Positions 28,199-37,253 of a DNA stretch of 64,000 nt are shown here, one piece after another. The notes beneath the pieces were generated by a model, which made no database searches, was not told where the DNA came from, and saw only the letters and a list, made by a program, of their open reading frames with translations. The stretch's first letter is position 1. Each line of letters opens with the position of its first letter. The position numbers and the translations under genes are program-made. This DNA is from Bacillus sp. NEB1478 (GTDB lineage: Bacteria > Bacillota > Bacilli > Bacillales > Fictibacillaceae): NCBI RefSeq assembly GCF_031582965.1, contig NZ_CP134049.1, positions 2,418,001 to 2,482,000 on the forward strand, read 5' to 3'.

Positions 28199-29322
28199 AA
28201 TCATGGAAAGCACTGTCTGCCGGAATCGTGACTGCCTCTCTTCTTCTTACTGGCTGCACGAGTGAACAAGACGCAGTCGCTCAAAAAACAGAGACGAGAA
28301 CGGTTAGCGCAGAGAAACCCACAAACAAATCAAAGGATGTATCATCCAAAGAAATTCCATCTCAGCTTCAGAAACCATTAAAGATTGCTTCTATTAATCA
28401 ATTTTCAATCGGCACCTTCTCTTCTCAATACGTGAGCGGTGTTAAGAAACAAGTAGAAGAGTTCGGTGGTTCCGTTCAAGTATATAATGCGGACAACGAT
28501 TTATCTAAAATGGCTGCGTATGTGGAAACCGCCATCAATCAACAAGTTGATGGAATCTTGATCGATCATGGCCGTGCCGATGCCATAGCTCCTAGTGTTA
28601 AAAAAGCAGTGGCAAAAGGAATTCCTGTTGTAGCTTTCGACAGTGATATTAACATCCCTGGAGTAACTGTCATCGATCAGGATGACTATAGCCTCGCTTG
28701 GAACTCACTGCGTACAATGGCTCAAGACTTAAATGGCAAGGGAAAGATTGTATATGTTTGGGTTGGTGGCTTTACGCCAATGGAACGGAGAAATGTGATG
28801 TATGAAGCATTTAAGAAGCGCTATCCAAATATTAAGGAAATCGCACGCTTTGGAAATGCAAGTCAGAATACAGCATTAGACACTCAATCACAAATGGAAG
28901 CTCTGTTACAAAAATATCCGAACAAAGGAGATATCGATGCTGTTTTTGCTCCATGGGATGAGTTTGCCAAAGGAGCGACAAGAGCTATTCAGCAGGCCGG
29001 TCGGAACGAAATAAAAGTATATGGCATCGACCTTAGCGATGAAGATCTTCAGCTGATGCAAGCTGACGGCAGCCCTTGGAAAGCAACCGCTGCCACAGAC
29101 CCTGCTGATGTCGGAAAGATGCAGGTTCGTTTTCTTTATCAAAAAGTTGCAGGTGAAGAAACGCCGCAAGTATACAGTGTCCAGCCGCATTTAGTTAAAA
29201 AAGAGACACTTCCCGCTTCAAAAGTATCGATGAGCGAGATGGGCAAATACGTAGAGAGCTGGGGCAAATCTGATGTAGCGAAGTCCACTTGGATGAAAAC
29301 ATTAAAAGAGGCGAGTAAATGA
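28195..29322 (+). CDS. Sugar-binding lipoprotein, putative methylthioribose importer
   Basis: 375 residues, periplasmic-binding protein of the ribose (RbsB) class. A lipoprotein signal with lipobox LTGC (Cys21) is followed by a charged linker to about residue 60, then a two-lobed PBP-I domain with [14 protein letters not shown] and PVVAFDSDI segments. The TTG start at 28195 overlaps the mtnA stop (TTGA) and has AAGGAGGAGG just upstream. Cotranscription with mtnKA under an S-box suggests methylthioribose or a related thio-sugar as ligand. This is inference from context; AI-2 or ribose binding are alternatives. Confidence 0.85.
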   Translation: MKSWKALSAGIVTASLLLTGCTSEQDAVAQKTETRTVSAEKPTNKSKDVSSKEIPSQLQKPLKIASINQFSIGTFSSQYVSGVKKQVEEFGGSVQVYNADNDLSKMAAYVETAINQQVDGILIDHGRADAIAPSVKKAVAKGIPVVAFDSDINIPGVTVIDQDDYSLAWNSLRTMAQDLNGKGKIVYVWVGGFTPMERRNVMYEAFKKRYPNIKEIARFGNASQNTALDTQSQMEALLQKYPNKGDIDAVFAPWDEFAKGATRAIQQAGRNEIKVYGIDLSDEDLQLMQADGSPWKATAATDPADVGKMQVRFLYQKVAGEETPQVYSVQPHLVKKETLPASKVSMSEMGKYVESWGKSDVAKSTWMKTLKEASK

Positions 29323-30827
29323 TGAGTGAACTTCATTTAAGTAAAATCACAAAATCATTCGGTGATCAGAACGTGTTAAAAGGAGTGGATTTCACTGTCA
29401 AAAGCGGCGAGGTCCATGCTCTCCTAGGAGCGAACGGTGCTGGCAAAAGTACGCTTATGAAAATTCTTTCCGGAGACTATGAAAAAAATGAAGGTACGAT
29501 ATTCTTAGACGGAATACAACAAAACTTTCAATCTCCTATTGATGCGAAAGAAGCCGGCATTGAAATGGTCGTACAGGAAGTGGATACAGCTCTCGTCTCT
29601 TCTTTAAGCGTTGCTGAAAACATAATGATGAACGCCATTATTAATGGCCCCTCCTTTTTTTCATGGAGACAGCGGAACAAAAAAGCTTCTGCACTTCTGC
29701 AGCGAGTCGGTCTGAAACTGGACCCTGCTATATCCGTCTCTCAATGTACTTTAGCGGAAAAACAATTAATATTAATTGCAAAAGCTCTGTCGCGTGACCT
29801 GTCTTTTATTATTCTTGACGAACCGACTGCTCCATTAAGTTTAAGAGAAGCCGAACGTTTATTTGATGTTCTGCGCGGGCTACAGCGTGACGGAGTTGGA
29901 ATTATTTATATTTCTCACCGGCTACCGGAAGTGCTGGAACTCTCCAATCAAGTGACTGTTTTAAAAGATGGATACGTCTCTCTGCATAAAGAAACGGATT
30001 TATGCCAGAAGGAAGAAATCATATCTGCAATGCTCGGAAACGTCCTAGAAGAAATTTCAAACAAAGATGAGGCAAGAAACCATGGAGACACCATTTTTGA
30101 AGTAAAAGATTTCAGAGTTCCCTCTACAGGTGAAAGCGTTTCATTATCTGTAAAACAAGGAGAGGTCGTGGGAGTAGCAGGTCTTGTAGGTGCAGGCAAG
30201 ACTGAGACCGCTAGAGCGCTCTTTGGAGCCGACCGTTCAATAGATCCTGTTTACGTTCATAACAAAAAATTAAGGTTAACGAGTACTGCAAAAGCAATTT
30301 CTGCAGGTATTTCTTTTATCCCAGAAGAGCGGAGAAAAGAAGGAATTTTAGTAGACTTTAATGTGATAGAAAACTTGACTCTCCCTGTTTTAAAACAGTT
30401 TACGAAATTCGGGCTCATTCAAAAAAAGAAAGAAAAAACTGAAGCTGAAAAGTGGATAAAAACGCTTGGAATCAAGACTCAATCCTCTTCTTCCCGCCTG
30501 AATCATCTAAGCGGCGGAAATCAGCAAAAAGCTTCTATCGGTAAATGGCTATTAAATGATGGTGAGATTTTTATTTTTGATGAGCCAACAAAAGGAATCG
30601 ACGTCGGCGCTAAGCAAGATGTGTTTCAATGTATTCAAAATCTTGCTTTAAAAGGCAAAGGTATTCTTTATTTTACGAGTGAGATCAGTGAACTCCTTGC
30701 ATTTTGTGATCGGATCCTCATAATGTTCGATGGAAAAATAGCCGGTGAACTAAGCAAAGAAGATGCAACAACAGATAAAATTATGTATTACGCGACAGGA
30801 GGTCACTATGGCACAGTACGTTCATGA
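29319..30827 (+). CDS. Sugar ABC transporter ATPase (RbsA type, two domains)
   Basis: 502 residues with two fused nucleotide-binding domains. Domain 1 has Walker A GANGAGKST at 37-45 and Walker B LDEPT near 167, but its signature motif is poorly conserved (CTLAEKQ). Domain 2 has a Walker A-like GLVGAGKT at 288-295, LSGGNQQ at 397-403 and DEPTKG at 421-426. Such asymmetry is usual for RbsA/MglA/LsrA-type importers. It overlaps the lipoprotein stop by four bases (ATGA); a second ATG follows at 29322. It powers the putative methylthioribose importer. Confidence 0.9.
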   Translation: MMSELHLSKITKSFGDQNVLKGVDFTVKSGEVHALLGANGAGKSTLMKILSGDYEKNEGTIFLDGIQQNFQSPIDAKEAGIEMVVQEVDTALVSSLSVAENIMMNAIINGPSFFSWRQRNKKASALLQRVGLKLDPAISVSQCTLAEKQLILIAKALSRDLSFIILDEPTAPLSLREAERLFDVLRGLQRDGVGIIYISHRLPEVLELSNQVTVLKDGYVSLHKETDLCQKEEIISAMLGNVLEEISNKDEARNHGDTIFEVKDFRVPSTGESVSLSVKQGEVVGVAGLVGAGKTETARALFGADRSIDPVYVHNKKLRLTSTAKAISAGISFIPEERRKEGILVDFNVIENLTLPVLKQFTKFGLIQKKKEKTEAEKWIKTLGIKTQSSSSRLNHLSGGNQQKASIGKWLLNDGEIFIFDEPTKGIDVGAKQDVFQCIQNLALKGKGILYFTSEISELLAFCDRILIMFDGKIAGELSKEDATTDKIMYYATGGHYGTVRS

Positions 30828-31836
30828 AGAATCAGTTAAAAATACGAAACTGCCTTTTACTGATAAACTATTTCCTTTTTTATACCGTTATGGAACATTG
30901 CTCGTTATTTTATTAACGGTGATAACATTTAGTCTCATCAACGATAAGTTTTTGAGTTATCATAACTTCACAGATATATTACGCTCCATCTCCATTATCA
31001 CCTTGCTTGCGATCGGGGTGACGATTTCACTCATCGTCGGCGGCTTTGATCTGTCTGTAGGCTCGACAGCAAGTCTTGCTACGGTTACAAGTGCTGCCGC
31101 TCTTGTTCTTTACCGTCAAGAAACGATTGTTGCCATTTTAATCCCGATCATAATCGGACTGCTCGTAGGATTATTAAATTCATTTTTCGTTGTGAAAGTA
31201 CGATTGCCTGATCTTCTTGCCACACTTGCGGTGATGTACATTATTAATGGTCTGCACCTGACATTTACGAAGGGATTTTCCATCTATAACAATATGCCGT
31301 TAGCTGAAGGAGGAACTGCACCTGGTGTATTTCTGCCGTCATTCCTGTTTATAGGACAAGGTGAGATTTTCTCGGTTCCCTTCCCTGTTATCATTATGCT
31401 TGTGGCGGTTATTGTGGTTCATTTCATTTTGCAGCAAACGCGTTTTGGAAGACTTCTATATATTACTGGCGGAAATGAAGAAGCTGCGCGCCTTTCAGGT
31501 GTTCGTGTAAAGCGTTATAAAATGTATGCTTATCTTTTATCCTCCTTTTTCGCGACGCTTGCTGGTATCCTGCTAGCAGCCAGAATCGGAACCGGCCAAG
31601 TTTCGGCAGGTGCTCCCTTGTTGATGGACGGTGTTGCTGCTGCCTTTATCGGTTATTCTGTTTTTGGTGCCGGCAAGCCAAATGTGATCGGTACATTTGT
31701 TGGTGCCGTTTTGATCGGAATTTTGTTAAATGGTCTTACGATGCTGAATGTGCCGTATTACGCTCAAGATATTGTGAAAGGTTCTATTTTAATAGGAGCT
31801 CTCGCTTTTATGTACTACGAAAAGAAAAACGCTTAG
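30808..31836 (+). CDS. Sugar ABC transporter permease (RbsC type)
   Basis: 342 residues with eight to ten hydrophobic helices and the GGFDLSVGSTASLA segment near residue 85 that is hallmark of the BPD_transp_2 (RbsC/LsrC) family. The start at 30808 has AGGAGG five bases upstream and lies inside the last codons of the ATPase gene. Only one permease gene is present, so the channel is probably a homodimer. Last gene of the mtnKA operon. Confidence 0.9.
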   Translation: MAQYVHEESVKNTKLPFTDKLFPFLYRYGTLLVILLTVITFSLINDKFLSYHNFTDILRSISIITLLAIGVTISLIVGGFDLSVGSTASLATVTSAAALVLYRQETIVAILIPIIIGLLVGLLNSFFVVKVRLPDLLATLAVMYIINGLHLTFTKGFSIYNNMPLAEGGTAPGVFLPSFLFIGQGEIFSVPFPVIIMLVAVIVVHFILQQTRFGRLLYITGGNEEAARLSGVRVKRYKMYAYLLSSFFATLAGILLAARIGTGQVSAGAPLLMDGVAAAFIGYSVFGAGKPNVIGTFVGAVLIGILLNGLTMLNVPYYAQDIVKGSILIGALAFMYYEKKNA

Positions 31837-31843
31837 GATAAAA

Positions 31844-31883
31844 AAAACAGCCCCTCCCTTAATCAGGATAGGCTGTTTTTTAT
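31844..31883. terminator. Bidirectional terminator after the importer operon
   Basis: AAAAAACAGCC and GGCTGTTTTTT arms around a T- and A-bounded loop. It serves the plus-strand importer genes and the converging minus-strand FIST gene. Confidence 0.8.
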
Positions 31884-34796
31884 GATGGAAGAAAATTTAA
31901 GAAAAACGTCAGCCTCGTTAGCCGGCATTGGTTTTGAGATGAAATACCCTTGAGCGTGATGGCACCCGTATTCTTTTAATAGTTTCAACTGCTCATATGT
32001 TTCTACACCTTCAGCAACGGTTGTTAAAGACAGCCCTTCGCACATCATGATGATTGCCTTAATAATTGCGGCATCACTTGAATTGAAGTAATCCTCACTT
32101 AAATGGCGGATAAAGCTCTGATCAATTTTTAACGAATCGACTGGCAGATCTTTGAGATAACTTAACGAACTATATCCCGTTCCAAAATCGTCGATTGATA
32201 GTTTCACGCCAAGTTCGCGAAGCTCTTCCATGATGCTGATGCTATATTCCACATTATGAATCATCGTACTCTCGGTAAGTTCAAGGTTCAGGCACTCTGC
32301 TGGTATACCGGTTAATTGCAGCACTTCTTTCACTTCGTATACAAAGGATAAACGCTGGAATTGCCTGCTGGATACATTTACAGAGATTGATAAATGAGCG
32401 GCACCTTCATCATGCCATTGTTTTAGCTGTTTACAAGATTCAAAGAGAACAAATCGTCCAATTTCATCGATCAGTCCTATTTCTTCTGCAAGAGGTATAA
32501 ACTGCATAGGCGAAACAAGTCCTAGTTCTGGATGTTTCCACCGAATAAGAGCTTCAAATCCATTAATCTGTTCTGTTTTCATACAAATTTGCGGCTGGTA
32601 ATATGGCACTAATTCACCTTTTTGAATGGCTTTGCGAAGGAAGCCTTCCAACCTTAACCGCTCCAGTGTAAAAGCGTTCATTTCCCCGGTAAAGAATTCT
32701 CGCTTTCCAAATCCTTTTTCTTTCGCTTTGTGTACAGCGATATCAGCATTTTTCAATAAAACATCTGTACTGATGCTGTCATCCGGATAAATACTGATCC
32801 CGATCGACGCACTCACTGTATACTCTTCTCCATCTAAATAAATCGGCATTTTTAACGCTTCTGTAATCCGTTCAGTCGTTTCAATAATTTCACCGGGCTT
32901 ATTAAGCGACGGCAAAATGAGTGCAAATACATCTCCAGCGAACCGGCATAACAAATCGTGGTTTTTCGTAGCCTGTCTTAATTGCTTGCTGACATGTTTC
33001 AGCACTACATCACCAATGTGATGGCCAAGGCTTTCGTTTATGATTTTAAAACGATCCAGATCAATAAACATAACTGCAAGCTTTTGCTTATTATGATCGC
33101 TTTCTTCCAAAAGTTCGTGAAGCCTTTTTTCGAACAAACTGCGGTTTGGCAATCCGGTTAATGAATCATGGAACGCCAATCGTTCCATTTTTTCTTCTGC
33201 CTTTTTCTGCCACGTAATATTTTTTCCGATCCCGTAGATTCCCACAACTCTTTGATTTACAACGATCGGAATATTGGTTATGCTGCAAACGATATTTTTC
33301 CCATCTTTTTTTTGGATCGTTGTTACAAATGTTTGAGGCTTTTCATGTATGGCAAGCTTAAAGTGTTCAATAACCTGTTTGTGATTTTCCAGACAAACAA
33401 AATCTAATGCAAGTGAACGCATCAATTCTTCTTGTGAGTAGCCAAGCGTTTGCACAAGTGCAGGATTGACACTCGTAATGTAGCCCTTCAGATCCATTGA
33501 ATAGATTAAATCAGGATTATGGTCAAATAAAGATTTATACCTTTGTTCACTTTCCAGGAGATTATCATTTAACTGCTGCATCTCTTCTGTACTTGTTTGA
33601 ATTAAGTGCGATAATGCTAGCAGTTCATCGATCTCTTTTGATTTTTCAGGTTTCTTGGCGCTGAATTTTTTTTCTAAAGTCGCGTCAGCAGATTCACTTA
33701 AAATCAACAGAGTAAGTGCATGTGACAGCAGATGAACTTGTTTCCCATCATGAAAATATTCCCCATACGTAAAGAAACCTGTTGTAGGAACAAATTGTTC
33801 TATAGCAAAAAACTCTTCTTCTAGTGTGCTTTTTAAAAATCTTCTTCTTGCCATGCACGAATACATAAATATAGATTCAGCAGGTTTTTTTTGCAGATCC
33901 TTTGTCACAATATCTATCGAATTTAATAAGAGGCTTGCATCACGATACCCGATTTGCAACTGATTTCCTGTCTGAATATTTTGGTGGAACGAGTAATGAT
34001 CTTCCTGTTCCGATGACTTAATAGACAAGGGGTGATAGCTTTTATCCTTCTTTTTGATCAGCGGATATTCAACCGCAGACTTTGGGAGGCTTTCGGCGAT
34101 CTCTTTCCCCATATATTGAGCATATAATTCATAGATTGACATACCATCAATCTCTAATTCTCCCCGTTCAGATACGTCTGTAACAGTAAACACCTTACCT
34201 GCAGGTTTCCACTCTGTATATGACATCGTACTTATGTATAATTCTTCACTATCAATAGCAGCTGCTACAACACCTTTATCAAACACACCTTCTTCCGTAA
34301 AAAGGCAAATGTTTTTGAAAAGTCCATTATCGCCTGCATTTCCGCCTGATACGATTACTTCCGGTGCTACGGAATGAATACCCTGCAAAAAAGAAGAGCT
34401 TTCCATGTACATGCCGTTACCAAATATGAAAAGCAGCTTCGTTTTTTCATTAATGAAATTTTGTGCAAGCTGCTTTCCTAATTCTTCACTGTTGTTATTA
34501 TCCAATAGTGGTATGTAAGAAGTTCGGGGGAAAGATTTTTCGAATACCGAAACAGAAATAACGGTCTCCTTTGTTGTCACACGGCCTTGCAAAACTTCCC
34601 CATCCGTTGTTACACCTATTATTTTGGCATCAGGCAAATGGATGGTTAGTTTTTCTCTTAATCTATTAATCCATCCCTTGTCGAGTCTTCCAGTGAAAAC
34701 TTGCACTAACATCTTTTTATGTTGTTTTATGTCATTTTCTTTCATCCATTTTTTGAACTGGATTTCATTTTTATATAAACAGTTAAAGGTTTTCAT
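31863..34796 (-). CDS. FIST-PAS-GGDEF-EAL protein, probable c-di-GMP phosphodiesterase
   Basis: 977 residues. Order of domains: FIST N and C sensory domains (about 25-375), a short helical link, PAS (417-530), GGDEF (543-700) and EAL (715-965). The GGDEF signature is degenerate (AGDVF at 620-624), so cyclase activity is unlikely. The EAL domain keeps EAL at 748-750, ELTEST, DDFGTGYSSLSYL and AEGVET, the metal and base residues of active c-di-GMP phosphodiesterases. No membrane helix, so cytosolic. FIST domains are thought to sense small ligands such as amino acids. It starts at an ATG behind GAGGTG. Confidence 0.9.
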   Translation of the reverse strand: MKTFNCLYKNEIQFKKWMKENDIKQHKKMLVQVFTGRLDKGWINRLREKLTIHLPDAKIIGVTTDGEVLQGRVTTKETVISVSVFEKSFPRTSYIPLLDNNNSEELGKQLAQNFINEKTKLLFIFGNGMYMESSSFLQGIHSVAPEVIVSGGNAGDNGLFKNICLFTEEGVFDKGVVAAAIDSEELYISTMSYTEWKPAGKVFTVTDVSERGELEIDGMSIYELYAQYMGKEIAESLPKSAVEYPLIKKKDKSYHPLSIKSSEQEDHYSFHQNIQTGNQLQIGYRDASLLLNSIDIVTKDLQKKPAESIFMYSCMARRRFLKSTLEEEFFAIEQFVPTTGFFTYGEYFHDGKQVHLLSHALTLLILSESADATLEKKFSAKKPEKSKEIDELLALSHLIQTSTEEMQQLNDNLLESEQRYKSLFDHNPDLIYSMDLKGYITSVNPALVQTLGYSQEELMRSLALDFVCLENHKQVIEHFKLAIHEKPQTFVTTIQKKDGKNIVCSITNIPIVVNQRVVGIYGIGKNITWQKKAEEKMERLAFHDSLTGLPNRSLFEKRLHELLEESDHNKQKLAVMFIDLDRFKIINESLGHHIGDVVLKHVSKQLRQATKNHDLLCRFAGDVFALILPSLNKPGEIIETTERITEALKMPIYLDGEEYTVSASIGISIYPDDSISTDVLLKNADIAVHKAKEKGFGKREFFTGEMNAFTLERLRLEGFLRKAIQKGELVPYYQPQICMKTEQINGFEALIRWKHPELGLVSPMQFIPLAEEIGLIDEIGRFVLFESCKQLKQWHDEGAAHLSISVNVSSRQFQRLSFVYEVKEVLQLTGIPAECLNLELTESTMIHNVEYSISIMEELRELGVKLSIDDFGTGYSSLSYLKDLPVDSLKIDQSFIRHLSEDYFNSSDAAIIKAIIMMCEGLSLTTVAEGVETYEQLKLLKEYGCHHAQGYFISKPMPANEADVFLKFSSIIKNSLS

Positions 34797-34909
34797 GCTA
34801 ACACCTCAATTAACAAGAACGTTCGAATATTATACTTCTATTATTATCGGTGGTATGTGTTATTTTTTAACAGTATAGTTGGAGGTATTTTTTTACAGAT
34901 GCTTTTAGG

Positions 34910-34998
34910 GGGGACTGACCCCTTACAATTTATTTCCCTCTTCGTTTTCCTATAATCAATCTGATCAGATCCTCGATTTTGATATCGTAATAGAGTGC
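34910..34998 (-). pseudogene. Possible transposase C-terminal remnant with GGGG-CCCC motif
   Basis: A 23-codon open stretch ending LIRLIIGKRRGK and TAA (34998-34930 on the minus strand) is followed by GGGGTCAGTCCCC (34922-34910). The same kind of motif, GGGGTCTGTCCCC, occurs at 184-196. Such motifs are known beside REP-associated tyrosine transposases, so this may be a decayed copy. The assignment is tentative because only the tail remains. Confidence 0.3.
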
Positions 34999-35223
34999 AT
35001 TTCAAAGTTTAAGTTTTTTTCATTTGATTATTTCCTAGGTTAAGCGGATAGTGGCTGGATAGAAGACTTCATTTCAGAAGCTGAAAACAAACCACATAAA
35101 AAATCATATCAATTCATCGTCAAATATTTTAAATTCAATGAAAAAAGAAAGAAAAAGCCGCTCGGTAACCAAATCGGCTTTTTCTTAGTCTCATATAATA
35201 GTTCATGAAGTCACTTTTTTCGT
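34999..35223. other. Gene-poor stretch with a decayed coding fragment
   Basis: A plus-strand frame without start codon (35045-35209) encodes a peptide beginning DSGWIEDFISEAE with a Lys-rich end. It has protein-like composition but no recognisable family and no ribosome site. It runs into a terminator-like hairpin at 35152-35190 (AAAAAGCCG...CGGCTTTTT). I read this as the 3' end of a lost gene. Confidence 0.35.
35152..35190 (+). terminator. Orphan terminator hairpin
   Basis: AAAAAGCCG and CGGCTTTTTC arms separated by 14 bases, with T residues after. No intact gene ends here, which fits a deleted gene upstream. Confidence 0.65.
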
Positions 35224-35344
35224 AATCAAGTCTGTTTTACAAAAAATTAAGTCTGATGTGTTGCCAATTAAGCTAATTTATAATTTTTAATCTCTTTAAA
35301 CTATAATTAAGTCTAATTTTAGTCAATTAAGTCTTTCTACAAAT
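35224..35344. repeat. Degenerate array of 20-21 bp direct repeats
   Basis: AATCAAGTCT at 35224 and AATTAAGTCT at 35245, 35305 and 35325, plus the weaker AATTAAGCT at 35266 and TTTAATCT at 35286, are spaced 19 to 21 bases apart. The ten-base core is conserved and the intervening half is variable and A+T-rich. No gene overlaps it. Confidence 0.6.
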
Positions 35345-35390
35345 TTCGACAAAAACTCACTCCAAAAGCCTACACTACCAAGCAAACAAA

Positions 35391-35437
35391 AAAAGACCCA
35401 AAAAGTGTGCAATCCAGCACTCTATTGGGTCTTTCTT
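35391..35437. terminator. Terminator of yisL
   Basis: AAAAGACCCAA and TTGGGTCTTT arms with A and T runs on both sides, 17 bases beyond the yisL stop on the minus strand. Confidence 0.75.
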
Positions 35438-35453
35438 AATCATTAATTTTAAC

Positions 35454-35813
35454 TTATCCAATTACAATGTAACCATAAAACAAGACTAATAAGAAGGTTA
35501 CAAAGAAAAACACCCAATTTAGCAGTCGAACTTCGCCGCGTTTTCTTTGAACAAGGATGATTTCCATCAAACCGATTAATGTAATACCAAGAATACCTTT
35601 AATAATAATCGGTCCTTTGTTTACAATACCCGCGTCCATTAGATAGCTTCCAAACATGTGTCCGCCTGTTGCCAGGATTGCTAAATACAAAACGCGTGTG
35701 ATCATGTGAAAAATTTTCGCCTTTTTCCCTGCATTCTTTTTGTATAACATATACGTTACAACAAACAGAATAAGCGCTAGAAACCAAGCTGCTACGTGAT
35801 AATGGATAATCAT
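35454..35813 (-). CDS. yisL: YisL family membrane protein (UPF0344)
   Basis: 119 residues with four hydrophobic helices (about 5-22, 38-58, 66-85, 95-117) and a short KKNAGKKAK cytoplasmic loop. Length and pattern match B. subtilis YisL (about 118 residues). Function unknown. AGGAGG lies nine bases before the ATG. Monocistronic, with its own terminator. Confidence 0.88.
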   Translation of the reverse strand: MIIHYHVAAWFLALILFVVTYMLYKKNAGKKAKIFHMITRVLYLAILATGGHMFGSYLMDAGIVNKGPIIIKGILGITLIGLMEIILVQRKRGEVRLLNWVFFFVTFLLVLFYGYIVIG

Positions 35814-35958
35814 AAATATATCCTCCTATGTATAATTCTCCATATTACTATACCACGAAGTCGTATGGACAAGACAACTAAAAGAGATTACCCTACAACG
35901 AAAGCCTTTTCATTGGTATAATAGCGTTGTGAGAAAACTTGCGAATAGAGGTGTTTCC

Positions 35959-37167
35959 ATGAAACAGACAGAAACGAAGAATACGGAAAAAGTTATTTCT
36001 AAAACGGAACAATATGGTGCTCATAACTATCATCCGCTTCCGATCGTGATTTCCAAAGCTGAAGGGGTTTGGGTAACAGATCCTGAAGGAAACCGCTACA
36101 TGGATATGCTCAGTGCATATTCTGCAGTAAATCAAGGACACCGTCACCCGAAAATCATTCAAGCTTTAAAAGATCAAGCAGACAAAGTAACGCTCACATC
36201 GCGTGCTTTCCATAACGATCAGCTTGGCGATTTTTATGAAAAAGTATCAAGCTTAACGAAAAAAGATATGGTTCTTCCGATGAACACTGGTGCTGAGGCA
36301 GTCGAAACAGCCATTAAAGCTGTCCGACGCTGGGCTTATGATGTAAAAGGTGTCGCTGAAAACCAAGCTGAGATCATCGTTTGTGAAGGAAACTTCCATG
36401 GACGTACGATGACAGCCGTATCTATGTCATCTGACCCTGATTATCAGCGTGGATTTGGACCAATGCTTCCCGGCATAAAAGTGATTCCATATGGTGACTT
36501 GGATGCATTAAAAGCTGCCATCACAACTAACACAGCAGCTTTTGTTTTAGAACCGATCCAGGGTGAAGCTGGAATCGTCATCCCGCGCGAAGGATTTTTA
36601 AAAGAAGCTCTTGATGTATGTAAACAAGAAAACGTGTTGTTTGTAGCTGATGAAATTCAGTCTGGTCTTGGCCGTTCTGGTAAAATGTTTGCATGTGACT
36701 GGGAGCAAGTTGAGCCAGATATGTACATTTTAGGAAAAGCACTTGGCGGCGGAGTTATGCCGATCTCTTGTGTTGCAGCTAATCGTGAAGTACTAGGCGT
36801 ATTCAACCCGGGTTCACATGGTTCTACTTTCGGAGGAAACCCACTTGCTTGTGCCGTTTCAGTCGCTTCTGTTGACGTTCTGGTAGAAGAAAACTTAGTA
36901 GAACGTTCTTTAAAACTTGGAGAGTATTTCTTAAACGAACTTAAGAAGGTCAACAATCCTGCGATCAAAGAAGTCCGAGGAAAGGGATTATTTATCGGTG
37001 TTGAACTAAACGAGGCAGCGCGTTCTTACTGTGAACGATTAAAAGAACAAGGGTTGCTTTGTAAAGAAACACACGAAAACGTAATCCGTTTTGCACCTCC
37101 GTTAATCATCTCTGAAGAAGATTTGGAATGGGCAATTGAGCGAATCAAGAACGTATTGTCCGTATAA
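35959..37167 (+). CDS. rocD: Ornithine aminotransferase RocD
   Basis: 402 residues, class III PLP aminotransferase. The PLP lysine is Lys260 in ILGKALGGG and the DEIQSGLGR metal/PLP segment is at about 231-239. It converts ornithine and 2-oxoglutarate to glutamate-5-semialdehyde and glutamate, in arginine breakdown and proline supply. The ATG at 35959 follows AGAGGTG; the frame from 35929 is a read-back extension. A TATAAT at 35917-35922 is a possible -10 with a weak -35. Other roc genes are not in the window. Confidence 0.93.
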   Translation: MKQTETKNTEKVISKTEQYGAHNYHPLPIVISKAEGVWVTDPEGNRYMDMLSAYSAVNQGHRHPKIIQALKDQADKVTLTSRAFHNDQLGDFYEKVSSLTKKDMVLPMNTGAEAVETAIKAVRRWAYDVKGVAENQAEIIVCEGNFHGRTMTAVSMSSDPDYQRGFGPMLPGIKVIPYGDLDALKAAITTNTAAFVLEPIQGEAGIVIPREGFLKEALDVCKQENVLFVADEIQSGLGRSGKMFACDWEQVEPDMYILGKALGGGVMPISCVAANREVLGVFNPGSHGSTFGGNPLACAVSVASVDVLVEENLVERSLKLGEYFLNELKKVNNPAIKEVRGKGLFIGVELNEAARSYCERLKEQGLLCKETHENVIRFAPPLIISEEDLEWAIERIKNVLSV

Positions 37168-37171
37168 GGCT

Positions 37172-37206
37172 GAAGCCGGCTCGTAACATGAGCCGGCTTT
37201 TTTTCT
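37172..37206 (+). terminator. Terminator of rocD
   Basis: AAGCCGGCTC and GAGCCGGCTT form a perfect stem with a seven-base loop, followed by seven T residues. Confidence 0.9.
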
Positions 37207-37211
37207 CAAAA

Positions 37212-37243
37212 TAAAAAAGAAGCAGCCACTACTGCTTCTTTTC
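37212..37243. terminator. Terminator of the FAH-ALDH-SDR operon
   Basis: AAAAAGAAGCAG and CTGCTTCTTTT arms around a six-base loop. On the minus strand it ends in CTTCTTTTTTATTTT after the SDR stop at 37254. Confidence 0.8.
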
Positions 37244-37253
37244 AAATTTAACC

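Noticed and set aside
34801..34830. GAACGTTCG near the FIST gene as a LexA box
   Set aside because: The LexA consensus needs CGAAC and GTTYG half-sites separated by four bases. Here the halves are fused.
35224..35344. CRISPR array
   Set aside because: Repeat cores are only ten bases, with imperfect copies and ten-base spacers, and no cas genes are present.
35893..35922. Sigma-54 (SigL) promoter for rocD
   Set aside because: rocD is SigL-dependent in B. subtilis, but no TGGCAC-N5-TTGCA-like sequence is visible. Only a sigma-A-like TATAAT with a weak -35 is present.
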